DNA of 64,000 nt from Falsihalocynthiibacter sp042445055 (GCF_042445055.1 NZ_CP170339.1:1178001-1242000), one strand, 5' to 3'. Positions 1-8,059 are shown, counted from the stretch's first letter. The notes: generated by a model from the letters alone, not told the origin. Made by a program: numbers and translations.

Positions 1-1512
1 CCACTTCCGCTTCACATTGCGATTATGGCTGTCGTCGGTGCAGGGCTCTCGGCGATTATCAATAACGTTGCGGCCTTGGCGATCCTGATGCCGCTGGACG
101 TTGACACCGCCGCCAAAGCCAAACGAATGGCAGGGCAGACCCTGATGCCGCTTTCCTTCGCGACGATCCTTGGCGGAATGATTACCCTCATCGGTACGCC
201 CCCGAACATTGTGATTGCGCAGTATCGTCAGGACGCGCTGGGGGAGCCGTTCGGGATGTTTGATTTTACGCCTGTTGGGCTGATCGTGGCCATCGCTGGC
301 ATTGCATTTGTTTCGCTGGTTGGCTGGCGCTTTCTGCCCAAGCGTGAAGGTGCGCGTGAACAGGGTGAAGAATTTGCAAAAGGACGCTATATCGCCGAAC
401 TTCGCGTTGGTGATGAAACAGTCGAAGAGGGCGCAACCGTAGGCGATCTGTATCCTGCCGCGGAGGAACATGACCTCAATATCCTCGGCCTTGTGCGCAA
501 CGGCAAACGCCGCCCCGGATTTGCGGCACGCCAAGAAATCCGCTCTGGCGATTTTATCGTCGTCGAAGGAGAGCCAAAATCCATCGAAGCCTTCATGGGC
601 AAGAGTGCGCTCGAGTTTTCAGGATCCGAGAAACACTCTGGAAGCGTGACTTCTGGCGGATTGACCATTACCGAGGCGATCGTTCCAGAAGGAGCGCGGA
701 TCGTGAACCGCACCGCGCGGAGCATCCAGCTCTTGTATCGCCATTCGGTAACGCTTCTGGGTGTGTCGCGAAATGGGCGTCGCTTTCGGGATCGGGTGCG
801 ATTATTGACGATCAAACCGGGCGATGTGCTGTTGCTACTCGGATCACAAAAGCGCGTATCGGCCGCCGCATCATGGATGGGAGTCCTTCCTCTTGAGGGG
901 CGCGAAACACAGGTGGTTCAGCGTTCCAAGGCGGGATTGTCTATCGGGATTTTCCTTGCTGCGATTGGTGCGGCTGTCCTTGGATGGATGTCATTGCCCG
1001 TGGCCCTTGCGGCGGCGGTTATCGCCTTTGTCGCTGTCGGCTTGGTTTCAGGCCGCGAGGTTTACGACTCGATTGAGTGGAAGGTGATTGTTCTACTCGC
1101 AAGCCTCATTCCCCTCGCAGAAGCGTTCGAAAAATCTGGCGGGGCGGAGCTTATTGCCGAGGAAATCCTGAAGGTGACGAACGGATATCCCGCTTGGGTC
1201 TCGCTGCTCGCGTTGATGATCGTCACGATGACCCTTTCCGATTTTCTAAACAATGTCGCGACGACGCTGATCGCTGCGCCAATCGCGGTTGGCATGGCGA
1301 CGGCGACGGGTACAAATCCGGATGCATGGCTCATGACGGTCGCTGTCGCGGCGTCCTGTGCGTTCCTCACGCCGATCGGGCACAAGAATAACACCATTAT
1401 CCTTGGTCCGGGTGGCTATCGTTTTGGGGATTACTGGCGGATGGGTTTGCCGCTTGAGGTGATCGTTATTGCAGTCGCGCTGCCGGCAATCTTGTTCTTC
1501 TGGCCGCTCTAA
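1..1512 (+). CDS. SLC13-type (DASS family) transporter with TrkA-C domains, 5' partial
   Basis: This is an integral inner-membrane transporter of the SLC13/DASS permease type, which commonly moves anions such as sulfate or dicarboxylates with sodium. The frame is open from the first base, so the N-terminal part lies outside the window. Visible are membrane helices at the start, a soluble central part containing two RCK_C/TrkA-C-like repeats (roughly window codons 120-300), and C-terminal helices. The repeated SLC13 signature is seen twice: an NNVAA stretch near the start and LNNVATT near the C-terminus, each followed by a GTPPN- or GHKNN-like segment. The stop codon overlaps the stop of the convergent MgtC-like gene. 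The substrate cannot be told from the sequence. Confidence 0.85.
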   Translation, partial: PLPLHIAIMAVVGAGLSAIINNVAALAILMPLDVDTAAKAKRMAGQTLMPLSFATILGGMITLIGTPPNIVIAQYRQDALGEPFGMFDFTPVGLIVAIAGIAFVSLVGWRFLPKREGAREQGEEFAKGRYIAELRVGDETVEEGATVGDLYPAAEEHDLNILGLVRNGKRRPGFAARQEIRSGDFIVVEGEPKSIEAFMGKSALEFSGSEKHSGSVTSGGLTITEAIVPEGARIVNRTARSIQLLYRHSVTLLGVSRNGRRFRDRVRLLTIKPGDVLLLLGSQKRVSAAASWMGVLPLEGRETQVVQRSKAGLSIGIFLAAIGAAVLGWMSLPVALAAAVIAFVAVGLVSGREVYDSIEWKVIVLLASLIPLAEAFEKSGGAELIAEEILKVTNGYPAWVSLLALMIVTMTLSDFLNNVATTLIAAPIAVGMATATGTNPDAWLMTVAVAASCAFLTPIGHKNNTIILGPGGYRFGDYWRMGLPLEVIVIAVALPAILFFWPL

Positions 1513-2018
1513 GTTTCGTCTTCCTCGTGGCTTGCGGCTTCGTAAGTGCCGGCGTATTTCTCAAGAACACGAATGATAGCGATGATAACGAGGGCCAGTG
1601 CGGTGGTCAGGCCTGCAATGGTCCATTCACCCAATCCACAGGCGACGCCAATCGCTGCCGCGACCCACATGCTCGCACCCGTGGTTAGTCCACGCACTTT
1701 GCCCTGAGAGAAGACGATCATCCCTGCCGCAAGGAAAGCAACGCCGCCCGTGACAGCCTCAATTATCCGAAGCGGGTCCATCTTAACCGCATCGCCAAAT
1801 TCATCTGCCCGCGCAATCAATGCCAGCGTCAGAAGGCAGAATACACATGCGGCGAGGCCAACAAGCATGTGCGTGCGCAAGCCAGCAGGGCGGCGCGCTG
1901 TTTCGCGTTCTAGACCAATCAGACCACAAAAAACGACGGTCGCCAAAACACGTGAAAGAATTACAAAAAGCGGGAGGCTTGGATCAAAGGTGAACTCTGT
2001 CACTAGGTCGTCCCACAT
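1509..2018 (-). CDS. MgtC/SapB family membrane protein
   Basis: This is a 169-residue inner-membrane protein of the MgtC/SapB family, a group linked to magnesium limitation and acid or intracellular stress; the mechanism in this organism is unknown. The family signature is clear: a first helix followed by a GLIGLERE segment, then PAGLRTHMLVGLAA, and three further hydrophobic helices. A short acidic tail ends the protein, which lacks the longer ACT-like C-terminal domain of Salmonella MgtC and so matches the short SapB-like subtype. It is convergent with the SLC13 gene and the stop codons overlap. Confidence 0.88.
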   Translation of the reverse strand: MWDDLVTEFTFDPSLPLFVILSRVLATVVFCGLIGLERETARRPAGLRTHMLVGLAACVFCLLTLALIARADEFGDAVKMDPLRIIEAVTGGVAFLAAGMIVFSQGKVRGLTTGASMWVAAAIGVACGLGEWTIAGLTTALALVIIAIIRVLEKYAGTYEAASHEEDET

Positions 2019-2129
2019 TCGGTATTCCTCACGTTATGGCCCGTCGTCTCTTGCGGTCTTGGGCAGTTTGATCATGGTCTTGTCCTACCTAGGTCGCGGT
2101 GAGTGCGAACCATAGGCATTGGTTAGCTA

Positions 2130-2303
2130 TTAACGGGGTGTTTTGCCCTTTGCTGCACGCGCGACGAGTGCAATAATAAACAGCACAAGGAAGACAAAGA
2201 AGAGGATCTGAGCAACGCCGGCTGACGCCGCGGCGATACCTCCGAAGCCAAAAATACCTGCGATAATCGCAACGATAAAGAATAGAATGGCCCAATATAA
2301 CAT
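2130..2303 (-). CDS. DUF1328 (YtjA-type) small membrane protein
   Basis: This 57-residue protein is almost entirely two hydrophobic segments with a glycine/alanine-rich linker (IFGFGGIAAASAG), the DUF1328/YtjA pattern. Its function is unknown; homologs are often stress induced. The ATG at 2303 is preferred because AAAGGAC lies a few bases upstream; an in-frame alternative start five codons earlier has no such site. An EcfG-type promoter lies upstream at 2357-2381, so it is probably a general stress response gene. Confidence 0.88.
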   Translation of the reverse strand: MLYWAILFFIVAIIAGIFGFGGIAAASAGVAQILFFVFLVLFIIALVARAAKGKTPR

Positions 2304-2356
2304 GTTACGTCCTTTCAACTATCAAAATGCGCCCGCTCTGGGCATCGTGCTAAATC

Positions 2357-2381
2357 AACGGTTTACGGCTGGATTGGTTCC
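2357..2381 (-). promoter_or_regulatory. EcfG-type (general stress) promoter of the DUF1328 gene
   Basis: Read on the minus strand, GGAAC (2381-2377) is followed after 16 nt by CGTT (2360-2357). This is the alphaproteobacterial EcfG consensus (GGAAC, 16-17 nt, CGTT). It lies about 55 nt upstream of the start codon, leaving a plausible short leader. Confidence 0.85.
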
Positions 2382-2423
2382 CAATTTCTTGAATAAAATA
2401 TTCAGGTGATGGTGAAACGGCAT

Positions 2424-2454
2424 AAAAAACGGGGCCAGCGTTCCCGCCGACCCC
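2424..2454 (-). terminator. Rho-independent terminator after csbD-like gene
   Basis: On the minus strand a ten-pair stem (two G-T pairs) with a GGAA tetraloop is followed after one base by six T residues. It lies about 30 bases past the csbD-like stop codon and separates that gene from the DUF1328 promoter. Confidence 0.85.
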
Positions 2455-2481
2455 TGAATTTCTAGCAAGCTAAGCATGGAC

Positions 2482-2679
2482 CTAAGCTTTGTTGGTCCAC
2501 TCTTCTACGGCTTCTTTCGCTTGTTCGCGGGTCTTGCCGTATTTCTGCTGAATCAACCCTTCGAGTTGGTCGCGGTTGCCTTCAACCTGCTCAAGCTCGT
2601 CATCTGTGAGTTCGCCCCATTCAGCTTTTGCTTTGCCTTTCATCTCTTTCCACTTACCTTGAATTTGATCCCAATTCAT
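2482..2679 (-). CDS. CsbD family stress protein
   Basis: This 65-residue, highly charged soluble protein matches the CsbD family: it begins MNWDQIQGKWKEMKGKAK, with the WGELTDDE segment and the GNRDQLEGLIQQKYGKT core. CsbD proteins are sigma-B-controlled in Bacillus and EcfG-controlled in many alphaproteobacteria; their biochemical role is unknown. An AAAGGAG ribosome binding site sits just upstream. The gene has its own EcfG-type promoter (2713-2737) and its own terminator (2424-2454), so it is monocistronic. Confidence 0.93.
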   Translation of the reverse strand: MNWDQIQGKWKEMKGKAKAEWGELTDDELEQVEGNRDQLEGLIQQKYGKTREQAKEAVEEWTNKA

Positions 2680-2712
2680 GTCGGTCTCCTTTCAATTGTG
2701 TTGTGCTAAGTC

Positions 2713-2737
2713 AACGCGCCGATCCGAAGAAGGTTCC
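2713..2737 (-). promoter_or_regulatory. EcfG-type promoter of csbD-like gene
   Basis: On the minus strand GGAAC (2737-2733) and CGTT (2716-2713) are separated by 16 nt. This is a full match to the EcfG consensus, about 35 nt upstream of the csbD-like start. Confidence 0.87.
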
Positions 2738-2744
2738 AACTCTG

Positions 2745-2769
2745 GGAACAAAAATATCTCTGAGGGGTT
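2745..2769 (+). promoter_or_regulatory. Probable EcfG-type promoter of the AI-2E family gene
   Basis: GGAAC (2745-2749), then 16 nt, then GGTT (2766-2769). The -10 differs from the consensus CGTT at its first base, but the same GGTT variant occurs upstream of the DUF883 gene. It lies about 30 nt before the AI-2E gene start and back to back with the csbD promoter. Confidence 0.6.
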
Positions 2770-2797
2770 GTTTGTTCAGGGACAGAAAGGGACAAAA

Positions 2798-3820
2798 ATG
2801 ACCGATAACAAGCTTTTGACGGCCAGCGTGACACTTATCGCGGTCGTCGTTTTATTTGTGGCGCTCAAGATGGCACAGAGTATTGCCGCGCCGTTGGTGT
2901 TGGCGCTGGTGGTTGGGGTGGTGCTTTCGCCGCTATCCGATGGACTCGAGCGTTTGGGCCTGCCGCGAATAACGGGGGCGATCCTCACGCTTGCATGTGG
3001 TTTGGCGGGGTTGTCGCTCCTGTATGTTCTTCTGGAGCCTGTGGTGGAGCGTTTGGTGCTTCGTGGGCCATTAATATGGCAAGAGTTGCGTGATATTGTA
3101 GAATGGCTCTCCCATATACTTCGCGGCATTAACGAGGTCTCTGAAGACGTCGCCGACGCAGTAAACGGCCCCGCTACCGAAAAAGCAGCGTCCGAAACGC
3201 TAACTGATGAATTACCCAACCTCACCGATGCGCTGTTTTTCGCACCGATGATCGCGGCGAGTATGTTGGTTTTTGTGGGTTCGCTTTTCTTCTTTGTTTT
3301 GTCTCGCAAAGAAATCTACGCGTGGATAACAAAGGGGCTGAAAAAGGCGGACGGCATCCAAGCAGAGGATGGATTTCTGCTGCGTGCAGAGCGGTTTGTT
3401 GCGCGTTACTTCGTGACGATCACATTGATCAATGCAACGCTGGGTATTGTCGTTGCGGGGGTGATGTATTGGATTGGACTTCCTTCACCCGTGTTGTGGG
3501 GCGTTCTGGCCTTTGCGCTGAATTATGTGCTGTATATCGGACCGATGGCCTTCGCTGTTTCGCTCTTGATTGCAGGGATTGTGACGTTTGACGGGTCGCG
3601 CAGCGTGCTTCCGATGATCGCGTACCTTGGGCTTAATCTGACAGAAGGGCAATTTGTGACACCATCGCTTGTCGGGCGGCATCTACAGGTAAATCCGCTA
3701 CTCGTGTTTCTGTCGCTTGTGTTCTGGCTTTGGCTCTGGGGGCCCATTGGTGGCTTTATTGCCATCCCGTTGTTGGTCTGGGGAATGGCGATAAATAAAG
3801 GGGTCCAATGGGACGCGTAA
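2798..3820 (+). CDS. AI-2E family transporter (PerM/YdiK-type)
   Basis: This 340-residue polytopic membrane protein belongs to the AI-2E transporter (UPF0118/PerM) family. Helices lie near residues 5-60, 65-85 and 145-175, with more in the C-terminal half, separated by a soluble segment of about 60 residues (roughly 85-145). The family's late signature region appears around the LNLTEGQFVTPSLVGRHLQVNPL segment. The ATG at 2798 follows an AAAGGGA site; the frame is open further upstream but that part overlaps the promoter region. Family members have been proposed to export autoinducer-2 or act as ion antiporters, so the substrate is open. The stop codon abuts the stop of the convergent kinase gene. 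Confidence 0.88.
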   Translation: MTDNKLLTASVTLIAVVVLFVALKMAQSIAAPLVLALVVGVVLSPLSDGLERLGLPRITGAILTLACGLAGLSLLYVLLEPVVERLVLRGPLIWQELRDIVEWLSHILRGINEVSEDVADAVNGPATEKAASETLTDELPNLTDALFFAPMIAASMLVFVGSLFFFVLSRKEIYAWITKGLKKADGIQAEDGFLLRAERFVARYFVTITLINATLGIVVAGVMYWIGLPSPVLWGVLAFALNYVLYIGPMAFAVSLLIAGIVTFDGSRSVLPMIAYLGLNLTEGQFVTPSLVGRHLQVNPLLVFLSLVFWLWLWGPIGGFIAIPLLVWGMAINKGVQWDA

Positions 3821-5602
3821 CTAGTGTTCGATCGGCTCTGGAGCGACTTCGTCGACGGGCGCGTCGGGAGTGAAATCATGTACCTCAAAGCGCACAATCA
3901 CCCGATACATCCCGTCCTCGTCGACTGTCTCGATCTTTGCGTCAAGTTGCTGTGCAAAGGCCATCAGCAGGCGCTGTCCCAGCCCGGATGAGTGATGATC
4001 ATTAACGGCAGTCACGCGTTCACCCGTACTGTTGGCAATGCAAAGTTCCGCACGCTGATGCGTTTCATCTTCGTTCGCGGTTAGAGTGATCTCTAGCCAG
4101 CCATTCTCTTCGCCCTCGGGTACGCCGATGTGTTTCAGCGCGTTTGTCATCGCCTCTGTCAGCAAGAGTGAAAGCGGAACCGCCTGATCGGGCAACAAGA
4201 TCAGCGGGTCGATATTTGTCTTGAGGGTGAGCTTACTCTCGGGGGCGACACCAAGGTTCCAGAGTTGATTAATCACCTCACGCAGCAAATCGTTCATTGG
4301 GACCGCCGTCAGCATATCAGTTTGATAGAGCCTCTGGTGAATAGTCGCGAGCCCAAGAACGCGTTCCTGAATATTACGCAGAGCCATGCGCGCCTCTTGG
4401 GTTTCAAGTTTGCGCATCTGCATATTGATAATGGACGCAATCAGTTGAAGGTTGTTCTTCACGCGATGATGAACCTCCTTCAGGAGGACGTTTTTTTCGA
4501 AGAGCATGTCCTCTAGCTGGGCCTCGTCCTGAAGCACGTTCGTCGCCATTGCCTCAAATGAAGCGTTCAACTCTTGCAGTTCCGACGGAGCAGAAGCCCC
4601 AAGAGGAGCAATCGAGAACTCACGCGTTTGCGAGAAGGCGCGAAGCTTGTGGCGCAAACGTTTGAGGTGCGTAATAACCAGCCGCTCAACCGCGAAATAA
4701 GCCACAATCAGACACGTGAGCCACATCAATATCGGGAACAGCGCAGGGGAAACGCCCTGCCGGAGTGGTGCCAACTCTGTGGAGGCATAGCTCCAGGAAC
4801 CCAATGCGTAGACCTTACCATCTGCAACCGGAACAACCGCATAAAGGCGTTCAATTCCGCTTGCGTCCGTATCCGAAAACGTCGTGGTGTCAGAGCCAAC
4901 AAGATTGATCAGCGCCCGATTTTGCGGGAGGCGCGACTCTGCGTTTTCCAGCCCCAAACTCGCAGTGAGCAGCTGACCCTCTTTGTTGAAGGTGAAAATT
5001 TCGATCGGGTGGGTTTCCAGCGTGCCTTCGTCCGCGTCACTTGGGCTGATCGCGTCATGCGGCACCGCAACAGTCACATAGCCAATAGGGGCGGCGCCAT
5101 TTAGCGAGCGCACTGGTGTTACCGCAGAAATAACAGAGCCTTCGCTGACTATTGGATTCATATCAACGAACGCTTCTGGGACGCCACGCTCCATCGCCGC
5201 GTCAAACTCAGCGGAGTCCGAAATAGTAACGGGGCCATCAGCGGAGGAGCAGGTTATTTCACCTGATGTAGGTATGTACGCGATGAACGAATAGTTCGGA
5301 TTTCTTTCGGTCACACGCTTCATGAGCAAAGAGCAGGCTTCGGGATCGGGGCGCACGGTTTCGATGTATCCCGCGATCCCTTGCCCTGTGCCAAAGGCTT
5401 CCTGAATAATTTCGCGTTCGGCGACGACGGCTTCGCTTGTCATTGCGGTCAAGGTAGAGCGCGCGCGCTGCTTTACTTCAGTGCTGACTTGATACGTTTG
5501 TACAACCGCAATGAATCCGATGGGCATCAGGACAAGCGACAAAACAAGAGGAAGGCGCACCACAAGGCGATTGAGCGGGTGGTTAGACTGCCGAAATGGC
5601 AT
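3821..5602 (-). CDS. phyK: Sensor histidine kinase, HisKA_2 type (PhyK-like)
   Basis: This 593-residue membrane sensor kinase has one helix near residues 13-35, a large extracytoplasmic sensing region of about 250 residues, a second helix near 285-310, a linker, and a HisKA_2/HATPase module. The phospho-acceptor motif HHRVKNNLQ lies at residues 378-386, the HWE/HisKA_2 arrangement typical of general stress kinases. The ATG at 5602 is chosen because it follows the ecfG stop by a few bases and has AGGGA upstream; an upstream in-frame start would run 77 bases into ecfG. It is third in the nepR-ecfG-phyK operon and is expected to phosphorylate PhyR. The signal sensed is unknown. Confidence 0.87.
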   Translation of the reverse strand: MPFRQSNHPLNRLVVRLPLVLSLVLMPIGFIAVVQTYQVSTEVKQRARSTLTAMTSEAVVAEREIIQEAFGTGQGIAGYIETVRPDPEACSLLMKRVTERNPNYSFIAYIPTSGEITCSSADGPVTISDSAEFDAAMERGVPEAFVDMNPIVSEGSVISAVTPVRSLNGAAPIGYVTVAVPHDAISPSDADEGTLETHPIEIFTFNKEGQLLTASLGLENAESRLPQNRALINLVGSDTTTFSDTDASGIERLYAVVPVADGKVYALGSWSYASTELAPLRQGVSPALFPILMWLTCLIVAYFAVERLVITHLKRLRHKLRAFSQTREFSIAPLGASAPSELQELNASFEAMATNVLQDEAQLEDMLFEKNVLLKEVHHRVKNNLQLIASIINMQMRKLETQEARMALRNIQERVLGLATIHQRLYQTDMLTAVPMNDLLREVINQLWNLGVAPESKLTLKTNIDPLILLPDQAVPLSLLLTEAMTNALKHIGVPEGEENGWLEITLTANEDETHQRAELCIANSTGERVTAVNDHHSSGLGQRLLMAFAQQLDAKIETVDEDGMYRVIVRFEVHDFTPDAPVDEVAPEPIEH

Positions 5603-5606
5603 ATAT

Positions 5607-6167
5607 TTAGATCCCTGAAATGGCTTTGGACGTAATGACCGCTGTTGTTGCTGTGTCGGTAATTTCGAGTGTTTCGTCGTCATTTAATGACATCAATTCC
5701 GCAAGTTGCGCACGCCCTCGATTAACGCGGCTCTTGATCGTACCGATTGCGCAATTACAGGTTTCGGCGGCTTCTTCGTAACTGAAACCAGACGCACCAA
5801 CCAAAATTAGGGCTTCGCGCTGTTCGTCGGGGAGTTGTTTGAACGCAACCTCAAAATCTCGCATCTGAAGTCGGCCATCGTGGGCGGGTTTTTCAGAGAG
5901 TTGCGCGGTGAATGCGCCATCTACATCCTCTACTTCGCGTTTGGCTTTGCGGCGGTCAGAATAAAATGTGTTGCGCAAAATCGTAAATAGCCACGCACGC
6001 ATGTTTGTGCCGACCTTGAAGCTTTCGAAATTACTCCATGCTTTTACGACGGTGTCCTGAACAAGGTCATCCGCGCGCGCGGTGTTTCGTGTAAGGTTGA
6101 TGGCAAAGGCCCGAAGTGCGGGTAAATGTTCGACCAGCTCGTCCCGAGGGTCTTGTGAAGCACTCAT
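5607..6167 (-). CDS. ecfG: EcfG-type general stress sigma factor
   Basis: This 186-residue ECF sigma factor has region 2 (residues about 10-80, including RADDLVQDTVVKAW and the MRAWLFTILRNTFYSDRRK helix) and region 4 (about 110-165, with DEQREALILVGASGFSYEEAAE and GTIKSRVNRGR). The sequence is of the EcfG (ECF15) type that drives the alphaproteobacterial general stress response. Its start codon overlaps the nepR stop by ATGA, and its position next to phyR and phyK fits. It should recognise GGAAC-16/17-CGTT promoters, several of which lie in this window, including one in front of its own operon. Confidence 0.95.
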   Translation of the reverse strand: MSASQDPRDELVEHLPALRAFAINLTRNTARADDLVQDTVVKAWSNFESFKVGTNMRAWLFTILRNTFYSDRRKAKREVEDVDGAFTAQLSEKPAHDGRLQMRDFEVAFKQLPDEQREALILVGASGFSYEEAAETCNCAIGTIKSRVNRGRAQLAELMSLNDDETLEITDTATTAVITSKAISGI

Positions 6168-6310
6168 TTATTTGCATCCTGCTCTTTGAGCTTATCGAGT
6201 AGCTCCTTGAAACGATCCGGCAATTCCTCATCCGCAGTTTGCTGAAAAACACGTTTGAGGTTTTCATCAATCTGTCGCTGCATTTCTGGAGAGGGTTTGT
6301 TTTGCGCCAT
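6164..6310 (-). CDS. nepR: NepR-type anti-sigma factor (48 residues)
   Basis: This is a short ORF reading MAQNKPSPEMQRQIDENLKR at the start and ending ELLDKLKEQDANK. The IDENLKRVFQ helix, the ELPDRFKELLDKL helix and the location directly before ecfG identify it as NepR, the anti-sigma factor that sequesters EcfG until phosphorylated PhyR takes it away. The stop overlaps the ecfG start (ATGA), implying translational coupling and near-stoichiometric synthesis. At 48 residues it is near the lower end for the family, with almost no extension beyond the two helices. Confidence 0.92.
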   Translation of the reverse strand: MAQNKPSPEMQRQIDENLKRVFQQTADEELPDRFKELLDKLKEQDANK

Positions 6311-6358
6311 GGTTATCGGATCACTTTCACCAAAGTTATTTCATTTGCCTTGGCACAA

Positions 6359-6384
6359 AACGCGGCTACCGTGCGTTTGGTTCC
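6359..6384 (-). promoter_or_regulatory. EcfG-type promoter of nepR-ecfG-phyK
   Basis: On the minus strand GGAAC (6384-6380) and CGTT (6362-6359) are 17 nt apart, about 50 nt upstream of nepR. This gives positive autoregulation of the sigma factor operon. The site also lies inside the leader of the divergent phyR gene. Confidence 0.88.
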
Positions 6385-6412
6385 GAGAAAAATGAAAAAA
6401 GGTGTGAATACT

Positions 6413-7228
6413 ATGCATTCCAATTCCGCAAATGTCGATTTGGCAGGAACGATTGAACAACATTTGCCGTTTCTGCGCCGCTATGCGCGGGCGCTAACCG
6501 GATCGCAGGGGTCCGGAGATCGTTTTGCAGCAGCGACACTCGAAGCGGTTCTCGAAGACCGAAGCGCGTTTGAAGCAGCGTCAGGGCCAAAGGTCGCCCT
6601 GTTTCAAACGTTCCATTTGATTTGGGCCAGCGCAGGAGCGCCCGTGGCCGATGATGAGTCCGGGCCTGCCAGTCGTGCACACCAACATCTGGCCAAACTC
6701 ACCGAGCGCACGCGTGAAGCACTTCTTCTATTCACGATCGAAGAATTTACCATCTCGGAGATTGCCGAGATTATGAACACTCGGACCGACGATGTGGAGC
6801 ATCTCTTGAGTGTTGCCCGCGAGGAAATGCAAAACACTATTTCTGGCAAGGTCATGATTATCGAGGACGAACCGATCATTGCGATGGACCTTGAGGGAAT
6901 TGTCTCGGACATGGGGCACTCGATAACCGGCAATGCCCGCACCCGCAAAGAGGCGCAGGTGCTCGGCACGACAAAACGGCCCGATCTTATTCTTGCGGAC
7001 ATCCAGTTGGCGGATAACTCCTCAGGGATTGACGCCGTTCATGATCTCTTGGCCGAATTGGGCGACGTACCCGTTATTTTCATAACGGCTTTTCCAGAGC
7101 GTCTCTTGACGGGCGAACGCCCCGAACCCACCTTTCTAATTGCTAAGCCATACACAGTTGAGCAGGTCCGCTCGGCGGTAAGCCAAGCAATGTTTTTTGC
7201 GTCAACCGAAACTCTGAAACAGGCATAG
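6413..7228 (+). CDS. phyR: PhyR-type response regulator (sigma-like domain plus receiver)
   Basis: This 271-residue protein has an N-terminal EcfG-like sigma domain (residues about 10-135; note the TREALLLFTIEEFTISEIAEI helix resembling sigma region 4) and a C-terminal receiver (about 143-262). The receiver shows the acidic pair in IIEDE, the predicted phosphorylated Asp at about 196 in LADIQL, Thr in FITAF and Lys in IAKPY. When phosphorylated, PhyR binds NepR through the sigma-like domain and releases EcfG. The ATG at 6413 follows AAAGGTG; an in-frame ATG at 6392 would bury that site. It is divergent from nepR-ecfG-phyK. No EcfG-type promoter was seen in its own orientation. Confidence 0.95.
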   Translation: MHSNSANVDLAGTIEQHLPFLRRYARALTGSQGSGDRFAAATLEAVLEDRSAFEAASGPKVALFQTFHLIWASAGAPVADDESGPASRAHQHLAKLTERTREALLLFTIEEFTISEIAEIMNTRTDDVEHLLSVAREEMQNTISGKVMIIEDEPIIAMDLEGIVSDMGHSITGNARTRKEAQVLGTTKRPDLILADIQLADNSSGIDAVHDLLAELGDVPVIFITAFPERLLTGERPEPTFLIAKPYTVEQVRSAVSQAMFFASTETLKQA

Positions 7229-7269
7229 CGACGAATTTAGGTGACTTTGCAAATTTCTTGGCCTCAAAT

Positions 7270-7294
7270 GGAACTTTATTCAAAGTCTCGGGTT
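7270..7294 (+). promoter_or_regulatory. Probable EcfG-type promoter of the DUF883 gene
   Basis: GGAAC (7270-7274), 16 nt, GGTT (7291-7294), about 38 nt before the DUF883 start. The -10 has the same GGTT variant as the site at 2745-2769. Confidence 0.65.
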
Positions 7295-7331
7295 GAGTCT
7301 GTGAAACGCGATAATTTGAGAGGATATGATA

Positions 7332-7661
7332 ATGGCTCGTGGTGCCGACATTAAAAAGATTAAAGAACCAACAACCGAAGATATCGCCAAACAGCTCGAT
7401 GCGCTCAAGAGTGACATGAAAGAGCTTAGCGATACTCTTGCCGCATTGGGCAAAGCAAAAGGCGAAGAGCTTAGCAATGAAGCGAAAGCCAAGGCAAATG
7501 CAGCAGTTGCAAAAGGTAATGAGGAACTTGAGCGCCTGCGTGGTCATGCCCAAACTCTGAATGACGATGCCCGCGAGTACGTCAATAAAAACCCCGCCAC
7601 GTCGCTCGGTATTGCGGCGGCAGTTGGATTTGCTGTTGGTCTACTGACATCGCGTCGTTAG
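7332..7661 (+). CDS. DUF883 (ElaB/YqjD-like) membrane-anchored protein
   Basis: This 109-residue protein has a long, highly charged, Ala/Lys/Glu-rich helical body (residues about 10-85, probably coiled coil) and a single C-terminal membrane segment (AAAVGFAVGLLTSRR). That is the DUF883/ElaB/YqjD pattern. The E. coli members are tail-anchored inner-membrane proteins that associate with ribosomes in stationary phase; that role is not shown here. The ATG at 7332 has AGAGGA at proper spacing, whereas the ATG six bases earlier is too close to it. It probably forms a stress operon with the next gene. Confidence 0.85.
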   Translation: MARGADIKKIKEPTTEDIAKQLDALKSDMKELSDTLAALGKAKGEELSNEAKAKANAAVAKGNEELERLRGHAQTLNDDAREYVNKNPATSLGIAAAVGFAVGLLTSRR

Positions 7662-7668
7662 TTCACAT

Positions 7669-8028
7669 ATGATTGAATTGTTACAATCTCTAATTCAAGA
7701 GAAGGCGGAGCGCGCGAAGCGCTCCGCTGGTTTGAGCCTGATGGCGGTCGCGATGTTTGCAGTCGCTGCGCTGTTCTTGACGATGGCAGCATGGTTTGCG
7801 CTTCTCACTGTTGCGTCGCCCGCGCTGGCATCCATGATTGTCGGGCTGGTTTATCTTTCGGTTGGGTGCATTTTCATCGGCCTTAAGATGGTGTTTAACC
7901 GTCAGCCCCCACCCGAACCCGAACCCACCCCACAGCCTGTACCGCTCTTGGAAGCGTTCTTGACCGGAATGCAAGCTGGTGCAAATGCTCGCAGGCCCAA
8001 GCCGGATCGCAATGACGACCGTTCATAG
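7669..8028 (+). CDS. Phage-holin-superfamily-like (YqjE/DUF1469-type) membrane protein
   Basis: This 119-residue protein has two strong hydrophobic helices (residues about 24-48 and 52-76) after a charged N-terminus, and a proline-rich tail (RQPPPEPEPTPQP). The layout matches the YqjE/DUF1469 proteins that accompany DUF883 proteins in many proteobacteria; databases often name this family putative holin. Eight bases separate it from the DUF883 gene, and a terminator follows at 8060-8088, so the two form a short stress operon. No phage gene lies nearby. Confidence 0.75.
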   Translation: MIELLQSLIQEKAERAKRSAGLSLMAVAMFAVAALFLTMAAWFALLTVASPALASMIVGLVYLSVGCIFIGLKMVFNRQPPPEPEPTPQPVPLLEAFLTGMQAGANARRPKPDRNDDRS

Positions 8029-8059
8029 CGGACTTATTGACAGTTCGTGGAATGACCTG

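Noticed and set aside
5603..5683. Upstream extension of the phyK-like gene
   Set aside because: It would overlap ecfG by 77 bases and has no ribosome binding site; the ATG at 5602 has both proper spacing and AGGGA.
7669..8028. Phage holin gene as a sign of a prophage
   Set aside because: The family name is historical; the gene pairs with a DUF883 gene, and no other phage gene is present.
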